Shown here: piece after piece, positions 1-8,189 of the stretch | Numbering within the stretch: position 1 is the first letter of the stretch | How the letters are laid out: every line of letters begins with the position of its first letter | DNA from: Sporolactobacillus mangiferae | GTDB lineage: Bacteria > Bacillota > Bacilli > Bacillales > Sporolactobacillaceae | Direction: 5' to 3' | Length of the DNA: 64,000 nt | NCBI RefSeq assembly: GCF_023336505.1 | Contig: NZ_JAMAST010000001.1 | Location: forward strand, 124,001-188,000 | Notes under the pieces: model-generated | Database searches by the model: none | Told to the model about the DNA's origin: nothing | The model's input: only the letters and a program-made list of their open reading frames with translations | Made by a program: the position numbers and the translations under genes

Positions 1-400
1 CCTGGACTTGAGGATCCGTATCATAATGAATCAAATCATCCAGCGTTGTTCCCTGAAGCACGTCACGCACGGCATCTCTGATTTTCACCCACAATTCACG
101 TTTGGCCGGATCATCATCGTCCATCACTTCAACGGGCTGAATCGGGCCTTCCAGTACGCGGATGACATCCGCTGCCGTAATCTCGCTCGGCATTTTTGAT
201 AAAACATATCCGCCGTAAGCACCGCGAATGCTGCTTACCAGCCCCGCATTGCGCAAAGGAGCAATCAACTGTTCTAAATAATGTTCTGAAAGATTATGCT
301 CGTTCGCGATCGCTTTCAGGGAAAGCGGTCCGCGCCCTTTATTCTTTGCAAGAGCCATCATAATGGTCAAGCCGTAACGGCCCTTTGTTGAGATCTTCAT
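1..400 (-). CDS. cymR: Rrf2-family cysteine metabolism repressor CymR (C-terminus outside window)
   Basis: About 133 residues are readable from an ATG at 400; the C-terminus runs off the left edge. The product starts MKISTKGRYGL and carries the Rrf2 winged-helix signatures LSEHYLEQL and SIRGAYGGY, then EGPIQPVEV and DPAKRELW. The visible part has no cysteine, which fits CymR and argues against the Fe-S members IscR and NsrR. In B. subtilis CymR pairs with CysK to repress sulfur assimilation and cysteine genes. It lies divergent from rarA, as in B. subtilis. A ribosome-binding site (GAGGTGG) lies 6 bases before the ATG. The identification is secure; the partners it would regulate here are not visible. 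Confidence 0.9.
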   Translation of the reverse strand, partial: MKISTKGRYGLTIMMALAKNKGRGPLSLKAIANEHNLSEHYLEQLIAPLRNAGLVSSIRGAYGGYVLSKMPSEITAADVIRVLEGPIQPVEVMDDDDPAKRELWVKIRDAVRDVLQGTTLDDLIHYDTDPQVQ

Positions 401-659
401 AACATGCCACCTCTTCATTTATCTTAAACAATGAAAGACGCATCAAGCGATCTATTCAATCAATTGTTTCAGTACTTAAATATTATTCACAGTATCATGT
501 CCGTCCGACATTTTGAATGATATTCATGCCTGGCGAACAGGTGGACGGATTTATGGTAAACTATGTGCAGACCTTCAATCATTATAGACGAAAATGCTTG
601 GAGTTGCACGTGATCTATTAAAATCCTTACTAAAACTGATAAATGAGAGGATGATCGGA
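401..659. other. Divergent intergenic region between cymR and rarA
   Basis: This gap of about 260 bp must hold the promoters of cymR (minus) and rarA (plus). I see no convincing -35/-10 pair, hairpin or RNA motif. The rarA ribosome-binding site GAGAGG lies at 645-650. Confidence 0.4.
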
Positions 660-1997
660 ATGGATCTTTTTGATTTTCCAGCCGATGACCAATCCAATTT
701 AAACGGGCGGCCGCTCGCTGACCGTATGCGTCCGCAGACACTCGATGATTTTGTTGGGCAGGAGCATATTATCGGTAAAGGCCGCTTACTCCGTCGTGCG
801 ATCCAGGCTGACAAGCTGACACCGATGATTTTTTTCGGTCCTCCTGGAACCGGTAAAACAACGCTTGCTCACATTATCGCTCGCACAACTTCAGCTTATT
901 ATGAACAATTAAACGCAGTGACCTCAGGCGTCAGCGATTTGCGAAAAATTATCTCTGCTGCAGAGGAACGACTGAAATTCGATCACCAGAAAACGATACT
1001 TTTTATTGATGAAATCCATCGATTTAATAAGGGACAGCAGGATGCACTCCTTCCCTCTGTAGAAAAAGGGACGATCATCCTGATCGGTGCAACAACTGAA
1101 AGTCCGATGTTTGAAATCAATGCAGCGCTTCTGTCGCGCTCGCGCCTGTTTCGATTTGAGCCGCTTACCGACGAAGCGATCCGAAACATACTCCAGCATG
1201 CGCTAAATGATAAGATCCGAGGATATGGCAAAGTCAAGATCAAGATGGATCCTGAAGCGCTCGATCATCTTGTGCGTGTGGCAGACGGCGACAGCCGTAC
1301 TGCTCTCCATGCACTCGAACTCGCCGTTCTGACGACCAATCCAGACCAAGACGGTGTCATTCATATTGATCTGGAAGTTGCGGAAGAATCCATTCAGGAA
1401 AAAGTATTGCAATACGACAAAAAAGGCGACAACCATTATGACACCATTTCTGCATTTATTAAAAGCATGCGCGGTTCTGATCCGAACGCTACGCTTTACT
1501 GGCTTGCAAAAATGATTGCCGCAGGTGAGGATCCGAAATTCATCGCCCGCCGTATTTTCATTCACGCAGCGGAAGATGTCGGCCTTGCAGATCCAAATGC
1601 CATACTTGTTGCCAATGCAGCTGTTACGGCGGTGACTTTCATCGGACTTCCCGAAGCACGCATACCGCTCGCCGAAGCCGCCTTGTACGTTGCAACGGCA
1701 CCAAAAAGCAATGCCGTCGTCGTCGGAATTGACGAAGCGCTGTCATCCGTAAAGAATGAAAAAAGCGGTGAAGTCCCGATTCATTTACGCGATGCCCACT
1801 ACAAAGGAGCGGCGAAGCTCGGCCATGGCAGAGATTATCTCTATCCGCATGATTTTGAAGGCGGTTATGTGCCACAGGATTATCTTCCCGAGTCACTGCG
1901 GCACAAAACTTTCTATCATCCATCACCACGCGGATATGAACGCACAGTGCAGAAACGGCTGGACTACTTCGCTAAACGAGATCTTGAAAAGCACTAA
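660..1997 (+). CDS. rarA: Replication-associated recombination protein A (RarA/MgsA/YrvN), AAA+ ATPase
   Basis: A clamp-loader-like AAA+ ATPase of the RarA/WHIP1 family, which acts at stalled forks in the cytoplasm. From the chosen start MDLFDF, the Walker A motif GPPGTGKTT is at residues 60-68 and the Walker B/DExH-like ILFIDEIHR near 112-121. A C-terminal tetramerisation and MgsA region follows (AEDVGLADPNA, ATAPKSNA). The 445-residue length is normal. The start at 660 is preferred over the in-frame ATG at 594 because GAGAGG precedes it by 9 bases and the extra 22 residues have no family match. It is divergent from cymR, as in B. subtilis yrvN. Confidence 0.95.
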   Translation: MDLFDFPADDQSNLNGRPLADRMRPQTLDDFVGQEHIIGKGRLLRRAIQADKLTPMIFFGPPGTGKTTLAHIIARTTSAYYEQLNAVTSGVSDLRKIISAAEERLKFDHQKTILFIDEIHRFNKGQQDALLPSVEKGTIILIGATTESPMFEINAALLSRSRLFRFEPLTDEAIRNILQHALNDKIRGYGKVKIKMDPEALDHLVRVADGDSRTALHALELAVLTTNPDQDGVIHIDLEVAEESIQEKVLQYDKKGDNHYDTISAFIKSMRGSDPNATLYWLAKMIAAGEDPKFIARRIFIHAAEDVGLADPNAILVANAAVTAVTFIGLPEARIPLAEAALYVATAPKSNAVVVGIDEALSSVKNEKSGEVPIHLRDAHYKGAAKLGHGRDYLYPHDFEGGYVPQDYLPESLRHKTFYHPSPRGYERTVQKRLDYFAKRDLEKH

Positions 1998-2040
1998 GCA
2001 ATCACTTGGTGCGGATACACTGCCATAAAATGACATATGT

Positions 2041-2070
2041 GTATAAAAGTCTTGCAAGTTGTCAATCCTT
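2041..2070 (+). promoter_or_regulatory. Possible forespore (sigma-F/G type) promoter of rsfA
   Basis: GTATA at 2041-2045, a 15-base spacer, then GTCAATCCTT at 2061-2070. This partly fits the sigma-F consensus GywTA-N15-GgnrAnAnTw and sits at a sensible distance from the rsfA start at 2109. B. subtilis rsfA is transcribed by sigma-F. The -10 match is incomplete, so this is a weak call. Confidence 0.3.
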
Positions 2071-2108
2071 TTTACAAATCAACAAGAATGCAAGAAGGAG
2101 CATATACC

Positions 2109-2807
2109 ATGACAAAAGTGAGACAAGATGCCTGGTCGCATGAAGACGATCTTCTGCTTGCGGAAACCGTCCTGCGCCATATCAGAGAAGGAAGTACACA
2201 GCTCGACGCTTTTGAGGAAGTCGGGGATCGGCTGAATCGGACAGGAGCGGCATGCGGATTCCGCTGGAATGCGATTGTCCGCAAAAAATACGAGCAAGCC
2301 ATTGAAATTGCCAAAAAGCAGCGCAAACAAAAGAAACGCGCCGAACAGCGCGGGCGGATCATCCGCCCTGTGGCCCCTGCGTTTCCTGTTATGGAAACAG
2401 CATCCATGCCTGATCCTGCTCCATTCACTTCAGAGGCTCCAATTGATTTGCCCGAATCGGAAAATACCCATGGTGCATCTGCCGCGCCAAATCCCCTGAC
2501 GATGCACGATGTCATTCACTTTCTGCAAACGATTCAAAACGGCGGCGAAACAAACGAGCGCGTTACTAAAGAAAACGCCCAACTTAAGGAAGAGAATCAT
2601 CAACTGAAAAAACGCATTGAGGAACTTGAACATGAGGTGGAAAATCTGAACAACCGTCAGCAAACGGTTGAAGACGACTATCAGGCACTGATCGGTATCA
2701 TGGATCGAGCCCGTCGGATGGTTGCTTTCAAGGAACAGGATGAAGCAGATGACGCGCCCGCTTTCAAGATGGATCAGAACGGGAATCTGGAGAAGATTGC
2801 GAAGTAA
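2109..2807 (+). CDS. rsfA: RsfA-family prespore transcription factor
   Basis: 232 residues. The N-terminus (VRQDAWSHEDDLLLAETVL, then AACGFRWNAIVRKKYE) is the Myb/SANT-like DNA-binding domain of RsfA/YlbO proteins, about residues 1-60. A basic linker follows, then a Pro-rich stretch. A long heptad-rich coiled coil at about 155-205 (ENAQLKEENHQLKKRIEELE) probably mediates dimerisation. In B. subtilis RsfA fine-tunes sigma-F genes in the forespore. The start at 2109 is chosen for AAGGAG about 6 bases upstream; an upstream in-frame ATG at 2037 lacks a site. In B. subtilis the paralogues lie elsewhere, so its position beside rarA is not the usual one. Which paralogue it is cannot be settled from sequence alone. 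Confidence 0.85.
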   Translation: MTKVRQDAWSHEDDLLLAETVLRHIREGSTQLDAFEEVGDRLNRTGAACGFRWNAIVRKKYEQAIEIAKKQRKQKKRAEQRGRIIRPVAPAFPVMETASMPDPAPFTSEAPIDLPESENTHGASAAPNPLTMHDVIHFLQTIQNGGETNERVTKENAQLKEENHQLKKRIEELEHEVENLNNRQQTVEDDYQALIGIMDRARRMVAFKEQDEADDAPAFKMDQNGNLEKIAK

Positions 2808-2825
2808 AAAAATATAAGTATCCCG

Positions 2826-2862
2826 AGGGTGTCTCAGAAGTCTACTGACAATGAGACACCCT
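2826..2862. repeat. Hairpin, copy 1 of a 35-bp intergenic repeat; possible rsfA terminator
   Basis: An 11-bp perfect stem, AGGGTGTCTCA (2826-2836) with TGAGACACCCT (2852-2862), loop GAAGTCTACTGACAA. The following TTTAAG is a poor U-tract. A closely related sequence occurs at 44846-44879, so it is a repeat as well as a possible terminator. Confidence 0.6.
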
Positions 2863-2958
2863 TTAAGTGTCCATTTACAAATTTATCAAAATAATATAAA
2901 ATTACAGCATTATCCTCTTATCAACCTCAAAAAATCCTCTCTCGAAAGAAGGGAAAAA

Positions 2959-3741
2959 ATGTCCTCTCCGCTAATCAGCATTTATGCATTTTTTGCAGGC
3001 ATAACGTTTGGATCCTTTTTTAATGTCGTCGGAAACAGAATGCTTACCGATGAATCCATTGTGTTTCCACGATCGCGTTGCCCGAATTGTCACTATCCTA
3101 TACAACACCGCGATCTCATCCCCATTTTTTCCTTCTTGCTTCTCAAAGGTAAGTGCAGGCATTGTAAAGTTAAAATTTCTTTTCTTTACCCAATTATTGA
3201 AGCGTCAACAGGCTTTGCATTCCTTCTTGCTTCAGCTTATGCTGTAAATTTGGTTACGTTAGCCGCACATTTACTGCTCATTTCATTCGTCATGATCGCA
3301 GTAGTGACTGACTTAATTAAAATGATCATCCCGGACAAACTGATTCTTTTTTTCCTGATCGTTTTTTCAGGATATCGAATGATTTTCACAATGCAACCAT
3401 GGTGGGACTCTATCCTTGGAGGTACACTTATTTTTCTCTTTTTATCTTTCATTGCATTCTTAAGCAAAGGAGGGATCGGCGGTGGTGATATTAAACTGTT
3501 AGCTGCTGCAGGAATTCTTGTCGGCACTAAAATAGTATTTATTGGATTTATTATGGCGCTGTTTGCAGGTACAATCACCTGCATCATTGCACGTATGCTT
3601 CATATGATACACAGAAAACAGGCGATCCCATTTGCCCCTTTCATCGCTATCGGTATGATCTCTTCTCTTTTTTGGGGGGAATATATATTCTCCATCTATA
3701 AGACGCTTTTTCTTAATGGGCATGCATTGTCATCGTTTTAA
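2959..3741 (+). CDS. comC: Prepilin peptidase, A24 family (ComC/PilD-like)
   Basis: A membrane aspartyl protease (260 residues) that cleaves and N-methylates type IV prepilin-like proteins such as the ComG pseudopilins. Visible features are the N-terminal GSFFNVVGNR, a zinc-type tetracysteine pair CPNC (41-44) and CRHC (66-69), and the two catalytic aspartates: D118 in VVTDLIK and D177 in the GGGD motif. About seven hydrophobic segments are present. The start at 2959 follows AAGAAGGGA. In B. subtilis comC lies between folC and spoIIB; here that slot holds a diguanylate cyclase gene and the peptidase gene is next to rarA. No pilin genes are in the window. Confidence 0.9.
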   Translation: MSSPLISIYAFFAGITFGSFFNVVGNRMLTDESIVFPRSRCPNCHYPIQHRDLIPIFSFLLLKGKCRHCKVKISFLYPIIEASTGFAFLLASAYAVNLVTLAAHLLLISFVMIAVVTDLIKMIIPDKLILFFLIVFSGYRMIFTMQPWWDSILGGTLIFLFLSFIAFLSKGGIGGGDIKLLAAAGILVGTKIVFIGFIMALFAGTITCIIARMLHMIHRKQAIPFAPFIAIGMISSLFWGEYIFSIYKTLFLNGHALSSF

Positions 3742-3912
3742 GCAATCTTGAAACATTTTTACCATTTTTCAAAGAAACTATAGGATCCTATAAGAGGATT
3801 AATGCAAAACATAAATTAGATTAACATCTTAAAAACCTTATGATAATATAATCTTAATTATTCTAATCCCTTGTTCCTAAGTAAAAATTACTTCTGAAGG
3901 CATGGTGCTTTT

Positions 3913-5040
3913 ATGATTAAAATTATGACTGTGTTTGGAACACGGCCCGAAGCAATTAAAATGTGTCCCGTTATCTCTGAGCTGAAAAAAGAAGTACAAA
4001 TGAAGACCATTGTTTCAGTAACTGCTCAGCATCGGCAAATGCTGGATCAAGTGCTGACTGCATTCAATATCATTCCTGACTATGATTTGAACATCATGAA
4101 AAACAAACAAAGTTTAGTTGATATAACCTGCAATGTCATTAATCATCTCGATGACGTTGTCAAAAAAGAAAAACCTGATTTGATCCTTGTACATGGGGAT
4201 ACGACGACAACCATGGCTTCAGGTATCGTCGCTTTTTATAATAAAGTCGCTCTCGGGCACATTGAAGCCGGGCTGCGGACCAATGATAAATATGCACCTT
4301 TCCCAGAGGAAATGAATCGGCGTATTACGGGGACTTTAGCAGACTTACACTTTTGCCCGACAGAACAGGCAAAACAAAACTTATTGAGTGAGGGAAAGTC
4401 CTCCAAAAACATATTTGTTACCGGCAACACAGTAATTGACGCATTGCAACAGACGATCAAAGCCCCTTTTAGTCATCCTGTACTGGATGATATTTTTCAA
4501 ATGGAGAAGAAAACCCAGAAAAAACAACGCATTGTTCTGCTTACCACTCACAGAAGAGAAAACCTGGGATCAAATATGGTAAATATTTTTAGTGCTGTTA
4601 AGCAAATTACTGAGCACTTGGATAATCTGCATGTCATTTTCCCTGTGCACTTAAACCCGGCCATTCAGAACTTATCAAATGAGATGTTGTCCGGAAATAG
4701 AAGCATTCATCTCATTCCGCCACTTGATGTCATTAGTTTTCACCATCTTGAGTCAAGAGCCGATTTAATTTTGACCGACAGTGGTGGTGTCCAGGAGGAG
4801 GCGCCCTCTTTTAATGTCCCGGTACTTGTCTTAAGAGACCGAACAGAGCGTCCAGAGGGCGTCACATCCGGTGCTTTAAAACTGGTGGGAACAGATCAGA
4901 ATGTTATTTTAACGACTGCTTTGGACTTGTTAACGAATAAAGAGCACTATAATAAAATGGCCAACTCCAAAAATCCTTATGGAGATGGCCATGCATCAGA
5001 AAGAATTGTAAAGGTTATTAAAAACCATTTTCAGCTTTAA
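3913..5040 (+). CDS. mnaA: Non-hydrolysing UDP-N-acetylglucosamine 2-epimerase
   Basis: Interconverts UDP-GlcNAc and UDP-ManNAc in the cytoplasm. 375 residues, the usual length. Family motifs: N-terminal VFGTRPEAIKM, VHGDTTTT, GHIEAGLRT, EEMNRR, TTHRRENLG and the C-terminal DSGGVQEE. An AAGG lies about 13 bases before the ATG, a rather long spacing. It is convergent with, and 120 bp from, the polysaccharide operon below. UDP-ManNAc could feed that operon or, as B. subtilis MnaA does, teichoic acid linkage units. Enzyme identity is firm; the pathway is inference. Confidence 0.95.
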   Translation: MIKIMTVFGTRPEAIKMCPVISELKKEVQMKTIVSVTAQHRQMLDQVLTAFNIIPDYDLNIMKNKQSLVDITCNVINHLDDVVKKEKPDLILVHGDTTTTMASGIVAFYNKVALGHIEAGLRTNDKYAPFPEEMNRRITGTLADLHFCPTEQAKQNLLSEGKSSKNIFVTGNTVIDALQQTIKAPFSHPVLDDIFQMEKKTQKKQRIVLLTTHRRENLGSNMVNIFSAVKQITEHLDNLHVIFPVHLNPAIQNLSNEMLSGNRSIHLIPPLDVISFHHLESRADLILTDSGGVQEEAPSFNVPVLVLRDRTERPEGVTSGALKLVGTDQNVILTTALDLLTNKEHYNKMANSKNPYGDGHASERIVKVIKNHFQL

Positions 5041-5162
5041 ACTTTACTGCTCATTTCCCGAAGTTTCCAAAATTAAATCAAGAACTGCTTTTTATAAAAT
5101 AAATATATGAATCGTTACGTCGAGGACTACCAATTAAGACACACGAACCAGCACGTTTTACT

Positions 5163-6032
5163 CTACTTTCTTCCGCTGACATTATTTTTTTGATTGACAT
5201 CATACTGCATTTGTTTATTTGCTTCTGATATAAATTCCCCTGCAGAAAGTTCATTATTTTTATCGTATTGTAAGTAACCCATTTGCAGATCGAGCATCAC
5301 AGGAAACTGACCTGACTTTGTTAATTCATCATAATTCTTTTTTACACGTTCTATAATAATTGGCGTACGGTCGCCATCGACAAATAAAAGCAACGCCCAC
5401 ACAAAGTTCTTTTTATCAATGAGATAAAGAATATCATTTTTTCTTGTACTTTTAATTAAAGTCTGTGAGATATCATTAAGAATTTGATCCAGCTGTTGAC
5501 GATTCAGTATGCCTTCCAACGCCGCTTTATGCCTGAGCGTAATCGTCATCAAAGACAGTGGAATATTATATCTCTTTGAAGTCTCTATAAAGACATTGTA
5601 ATCCTGTTGAAACCCGATGAGCGTACGCAATTTTGTTTTTTCGTCTAACAGGCCTAATTTCGTTTTATTATTTTCCATTTTCGAAATGTCGGATTGCAGT
5701 GACTTTAAGCGACGTGCCATAATATGAACCACTACTGTCATAATCGGCGAAACAATCATCCAAAATGACAGCTCATAATATTGGAAATTGCCGATGACTG
5801 TGGTTTGATATAGCGCATAGCTACCGCATAAAAAAATCAACACCAGATTAATAATCAATCCCAGAGTCAGTGAACTAAAGTAAGTAATTAAAGCAATAAG
5901 CAATGTGATGTTCAAAAAAAGTGCCTGTTCATAGGCATTATCATGAAATAAGTACCCATAACCGATCATTACAAAGCAAAGGAAAATAAATCCGATAAAC
6001 GAGAGATCTGTGTATAGATTATTTTTTTTCAT
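5163..6032 (-). CDS. Membrane protein with degenerate GGDEF domain, predicted c-di-GMP receptor (YdaK/PssE-like)
   Basis: 289 residues: about four membrane segments (first 110 residues), a short linker, then a GGDEF-fold domain. The active site is destroyed: DKKNF stands where GG(D/E)EF should be (residues 206-210). The inhibitory-site motif RxxD is kept as RKND (197-200), at the canonical spacing of five residues before it. Such proteins (B. subtilis YdaK, Listeria PssE) bind c-di-GMP and activate a polysaccharide synthase. The start at 6032 is preferred over 6044 because AAAGGA directly abuts the first ATG but lies about 12 bases before the second. It overlaps the BcsB-like gene by 14 bases and is the last gene of the operon. 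Confidence 0.85.
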   Translation of the reverse strand: MKKNNLYTDLSFIGFIFLCFVMIGYGYLFHDNAYEQALFLNITLLIALITYFSSLTLGLIINLVLIFLCGSYALYQTTVIGNFQYYELSFWMIVSPIMTVVVHIMARRLKSLQSDISKMENNKTKLGLLDEKTKLRTLIGFQQDYNVFIETSKRYNIPLSLMTITLRHKAALEGILNRQQLDQILNDISQTLIKSTRKNDILYLIDKKNFVWALLLFVDGDRTPIIIERVKKNYDELTKSGQFPVMLDLQMGYLQYDKNNELSAGEFISEANKQMQYDVNQKNNVSGRK

Positions 6033-8151
6033 GATCAGATTCATTCCTTTTTCTATATTTAAAAATTAGCAGAATGATGGCTGTCGCCAGAGTTAGTAAC
6101 ATCAGGGATGTAATTGATAATATCCAGACAAAGCCTGAGTTGTGTTTCATTCTGGAAAACAGATTGGCTGAATTCTTGTCTTCATTTATTATTTTTTTGT
6201 ATCGATTGGACTGAATTCGATTATCTCTGTCTACAAAGACTCCATCACCGCTGATTTTCGATAAATTTATTTCTGAACCTATTAGTTTTGACGCCATTTT
6301 CATATCAGCATGATGGGGTGCTGTAATGACAAGTATTTCGTTCTGCTTTGAAAAAGGAGCATCAACTAGCTGCAGCGTACCAATGGTTTGTCCATAATTC
6401 TGGTCAATCAGCATTTTCTCATTAGACAAGAATTTTTGGCCCTTTCGATCATATTTATAATATAGGTTTTTGTTAATTTCCCGTATTAAGCCGTTATTTA
6501 AATAAGTACCAATTGTAATGATGTTTTTATTACGTATTTTTTGTTTGTCCACATCATCGTTATAAAAATCGATTGATCCATTATTTGTTTGAGCATTTTT
6601 CGCAATTAAGCTTAATGCATTCGATAAAGATTCATATACACTGTCATTCTTTTCAGACGGCAGAACAACAGCCACATGGTTCAACTGGCCATCGCTCAAA
6701 AACGGGAATGGGTAGCTTTGGAATAACTTGTTCTTTTCCTCTTTTGTATAAATTTGAATAAAAGATTGTGGTGTTATGAGTGCCCAAGGTGTTTTGCTTC
6801 CGATTCGGGCACATTTTAATCCATCCATTTCAAGGTCATAAGAAACATTAATCGTGAAATTTCCAGAGACTCTAATATCTTTTGGAACAGTAAGATCTAA
6901 GGAATCTGAATCCGCATGGTCTTTTGTTAATTTCTTGCTTCCAACAGGCGTATTATTAATTGAAACCGTAACTAGGGAACGATTAAAATCCAAATTTTTT
7001 GCATACCTTAGCTGCAAATGAATACGGCTTCCGGCGGCAAGTACTTGATTAACTGGAACTGTAAAATAATAATTCTTCTCATGATGGAACGGGCCGATCA
7101 CCTGATCGCTTGAAGTGACTATTTTCTGTCTGGTTTTAAAGTTCTGGTCTGCCGGTAACATATTCATTTGTTTACTTATGTATGCAGAGGATGAATTCAT
7201 CTGCTTCAATAATGATTGATCTGCAATTAATCTGGCGGTTCGTATTAATGCATCCGCATTCATCGAGGTCACAACAGCGACTTGCTTATTACCGAACGAG
7301 ACGACTTTTATTATTGCTTCACTTTTAAGATTCTTGGATGGGATCTGTTTTTTTATCTCACTGGGGAGATGATTATACTCTGAGATCAGAAGGATCCAAT
7401 GTTTGCCTTTCAGTGAGCGACTGTTCCAATGATTGATAGAAACGCCAGTGCTTGCCGAACTCGGATCGGTTGAACTGAATTGATTAACGCCTATAAGACT
7501 GTACGCTGCAGCTTTAAATTCAGAATGAGTTGCCTGGTCAGAGACAGCAATTGAGTTATCATGCTTTGTCATAACGTCGACACCGGAAAAGCGTTCAAAA
7601 AAATCACTGACATGAGAAGAAAAGTGTTTATTGTTATAATCAACACGAATCTGTGAGGTTTTATAAACGGTTAGCCAATCATTTGTATCGTTGGTTCTGC
7701 AAATACGATCAGAATTTCGTGTATTTATTTCACTATTAATTCTTAATGTATTGGAACCATTGTTAATAAAACGTTGAGGAATCACAACCGCAATATGCTC
7801 AATAGCATTGGGATTTTTTGAAGTTTTGGGATGGAATGAAAAGAATGGCTTACCATTTATAGACAGTGTGACACTTGATGAATCTGGATCTGTAAGCTGT
7901 GATAGAGAATAATCCAATTGTACAGTTACCTTATTTGTCTTCCAATATGGCATCGTCTCAAATGAGTAATCCTTGTCATCATATAAATCCTGAAAGGTGG
8001 AATCCTGATTATTTGTGTTAAGTTGAAAAGCATAAGTGGAACTAATCTCTTTATTAGATTGTGCTTTTACAATCTTGGCTGTATTATTCGCCAGCAGCGC
8101 AACCATTAAAATCACTGCAACGATTACCGCTCTGTATTTCATCGTACTCAT
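6019..8151 (-). CDS. BcsB-like polysaccharide synthase accessory protein (YdaN/PssD-like)
   Basis: 710 residues. An N-terminal signal segment (AVIVAVILMVALLANNTAKIV), a large extracytoplasmic region with two BcsB-type jelly-roll/flavodoxin-like repeats, and one C-terminal membrane helix (near 672-697) followed by a basic tail RKRNESD. This is the layout of BcsB, which sits against the synthase and guides the emerging polymer at the outer face of the membrane. In B. subtilis YdaN has the same place beside the glycosyltransferase YdaM. It starts 38 bases after the glycosyltransferase stop. The family call rests on architecture, remote similarity and context. Confidence 0.8.
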   Translation of the reverse strand: MSTMKYRAVIVAVILMVALLANNTAKIVKAQSNKEISSTYAFQLNTNNQDSTFQDLYDDKDYSFETMPYWKTNKVTVQLDYSLSQLTDPDSSSVTLSINGKPFFSFHPKTSKNPNAIEHIAVVIPQRFINNGSNTLRINSEINTRNSDRICRTNDTNDWLTVYKTSQIRVDYNNKHFSSHVSDFFERFSGVDVMTKHDNSIAVSDQATHSEFKAAAYSLIGVNQFSSTDPSSASTGVSINHWNSRSLKGKHWILLISEYNHLPSEIKKQIPSKNLKSEAIIKVVSFGNKQVAVVTSMNADALIRTARLIADQSLLKQMNSSSAYISKQMNMLPADQNFKTRQKIVTSSDQVIGPFHHEKNYYFTVPVNQVLAAGSRIHLQLRYAKNLDFNRSLVTVSINNTPVGSKKLTKDHADSDSLDLTVPKDIRVSGNFTINVSYDLEMDGLKCARIGSKTPWALITPQSFIQIYTKEEKNKLFQSYPFPFLSDGQLNHVAVVLPSEKNDSVYESLSNALSLIAKNAQTNNGSIDFYNDDVDKQKIRNKNIITIGTYLNNGLIREINKNLYYKYDRKGQKFLSNEKMLIDQNYGQTIGTLQLVDAPFSKQNEILVITAPHHADMKMASKLIGSEINLSKISGDGVFVDRDNRIQSNRYKKIINEDKNSANLFSRMKHNSGFVWILSITSLMLLTLATAIILLIFKYRKRNESDHEKK

Positions 8152-8189
8152 CTCCCCGTTGAAACCTTGCTTCGTGTCTATTCTAGTAC

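Noticed and set aside
3781-3852. AT-rich stretch with TATAAT as mnaA promoter
   Set aside because: No -35 element at 16-18 bp; the nearest TTAACA is 20 bp away. Not supported enough to list.
5041-5162. Terminator between convergent mnaA and the GGDEF-like gene
   Set aside because: I could not find a stem of more than five base pairs in this gap.
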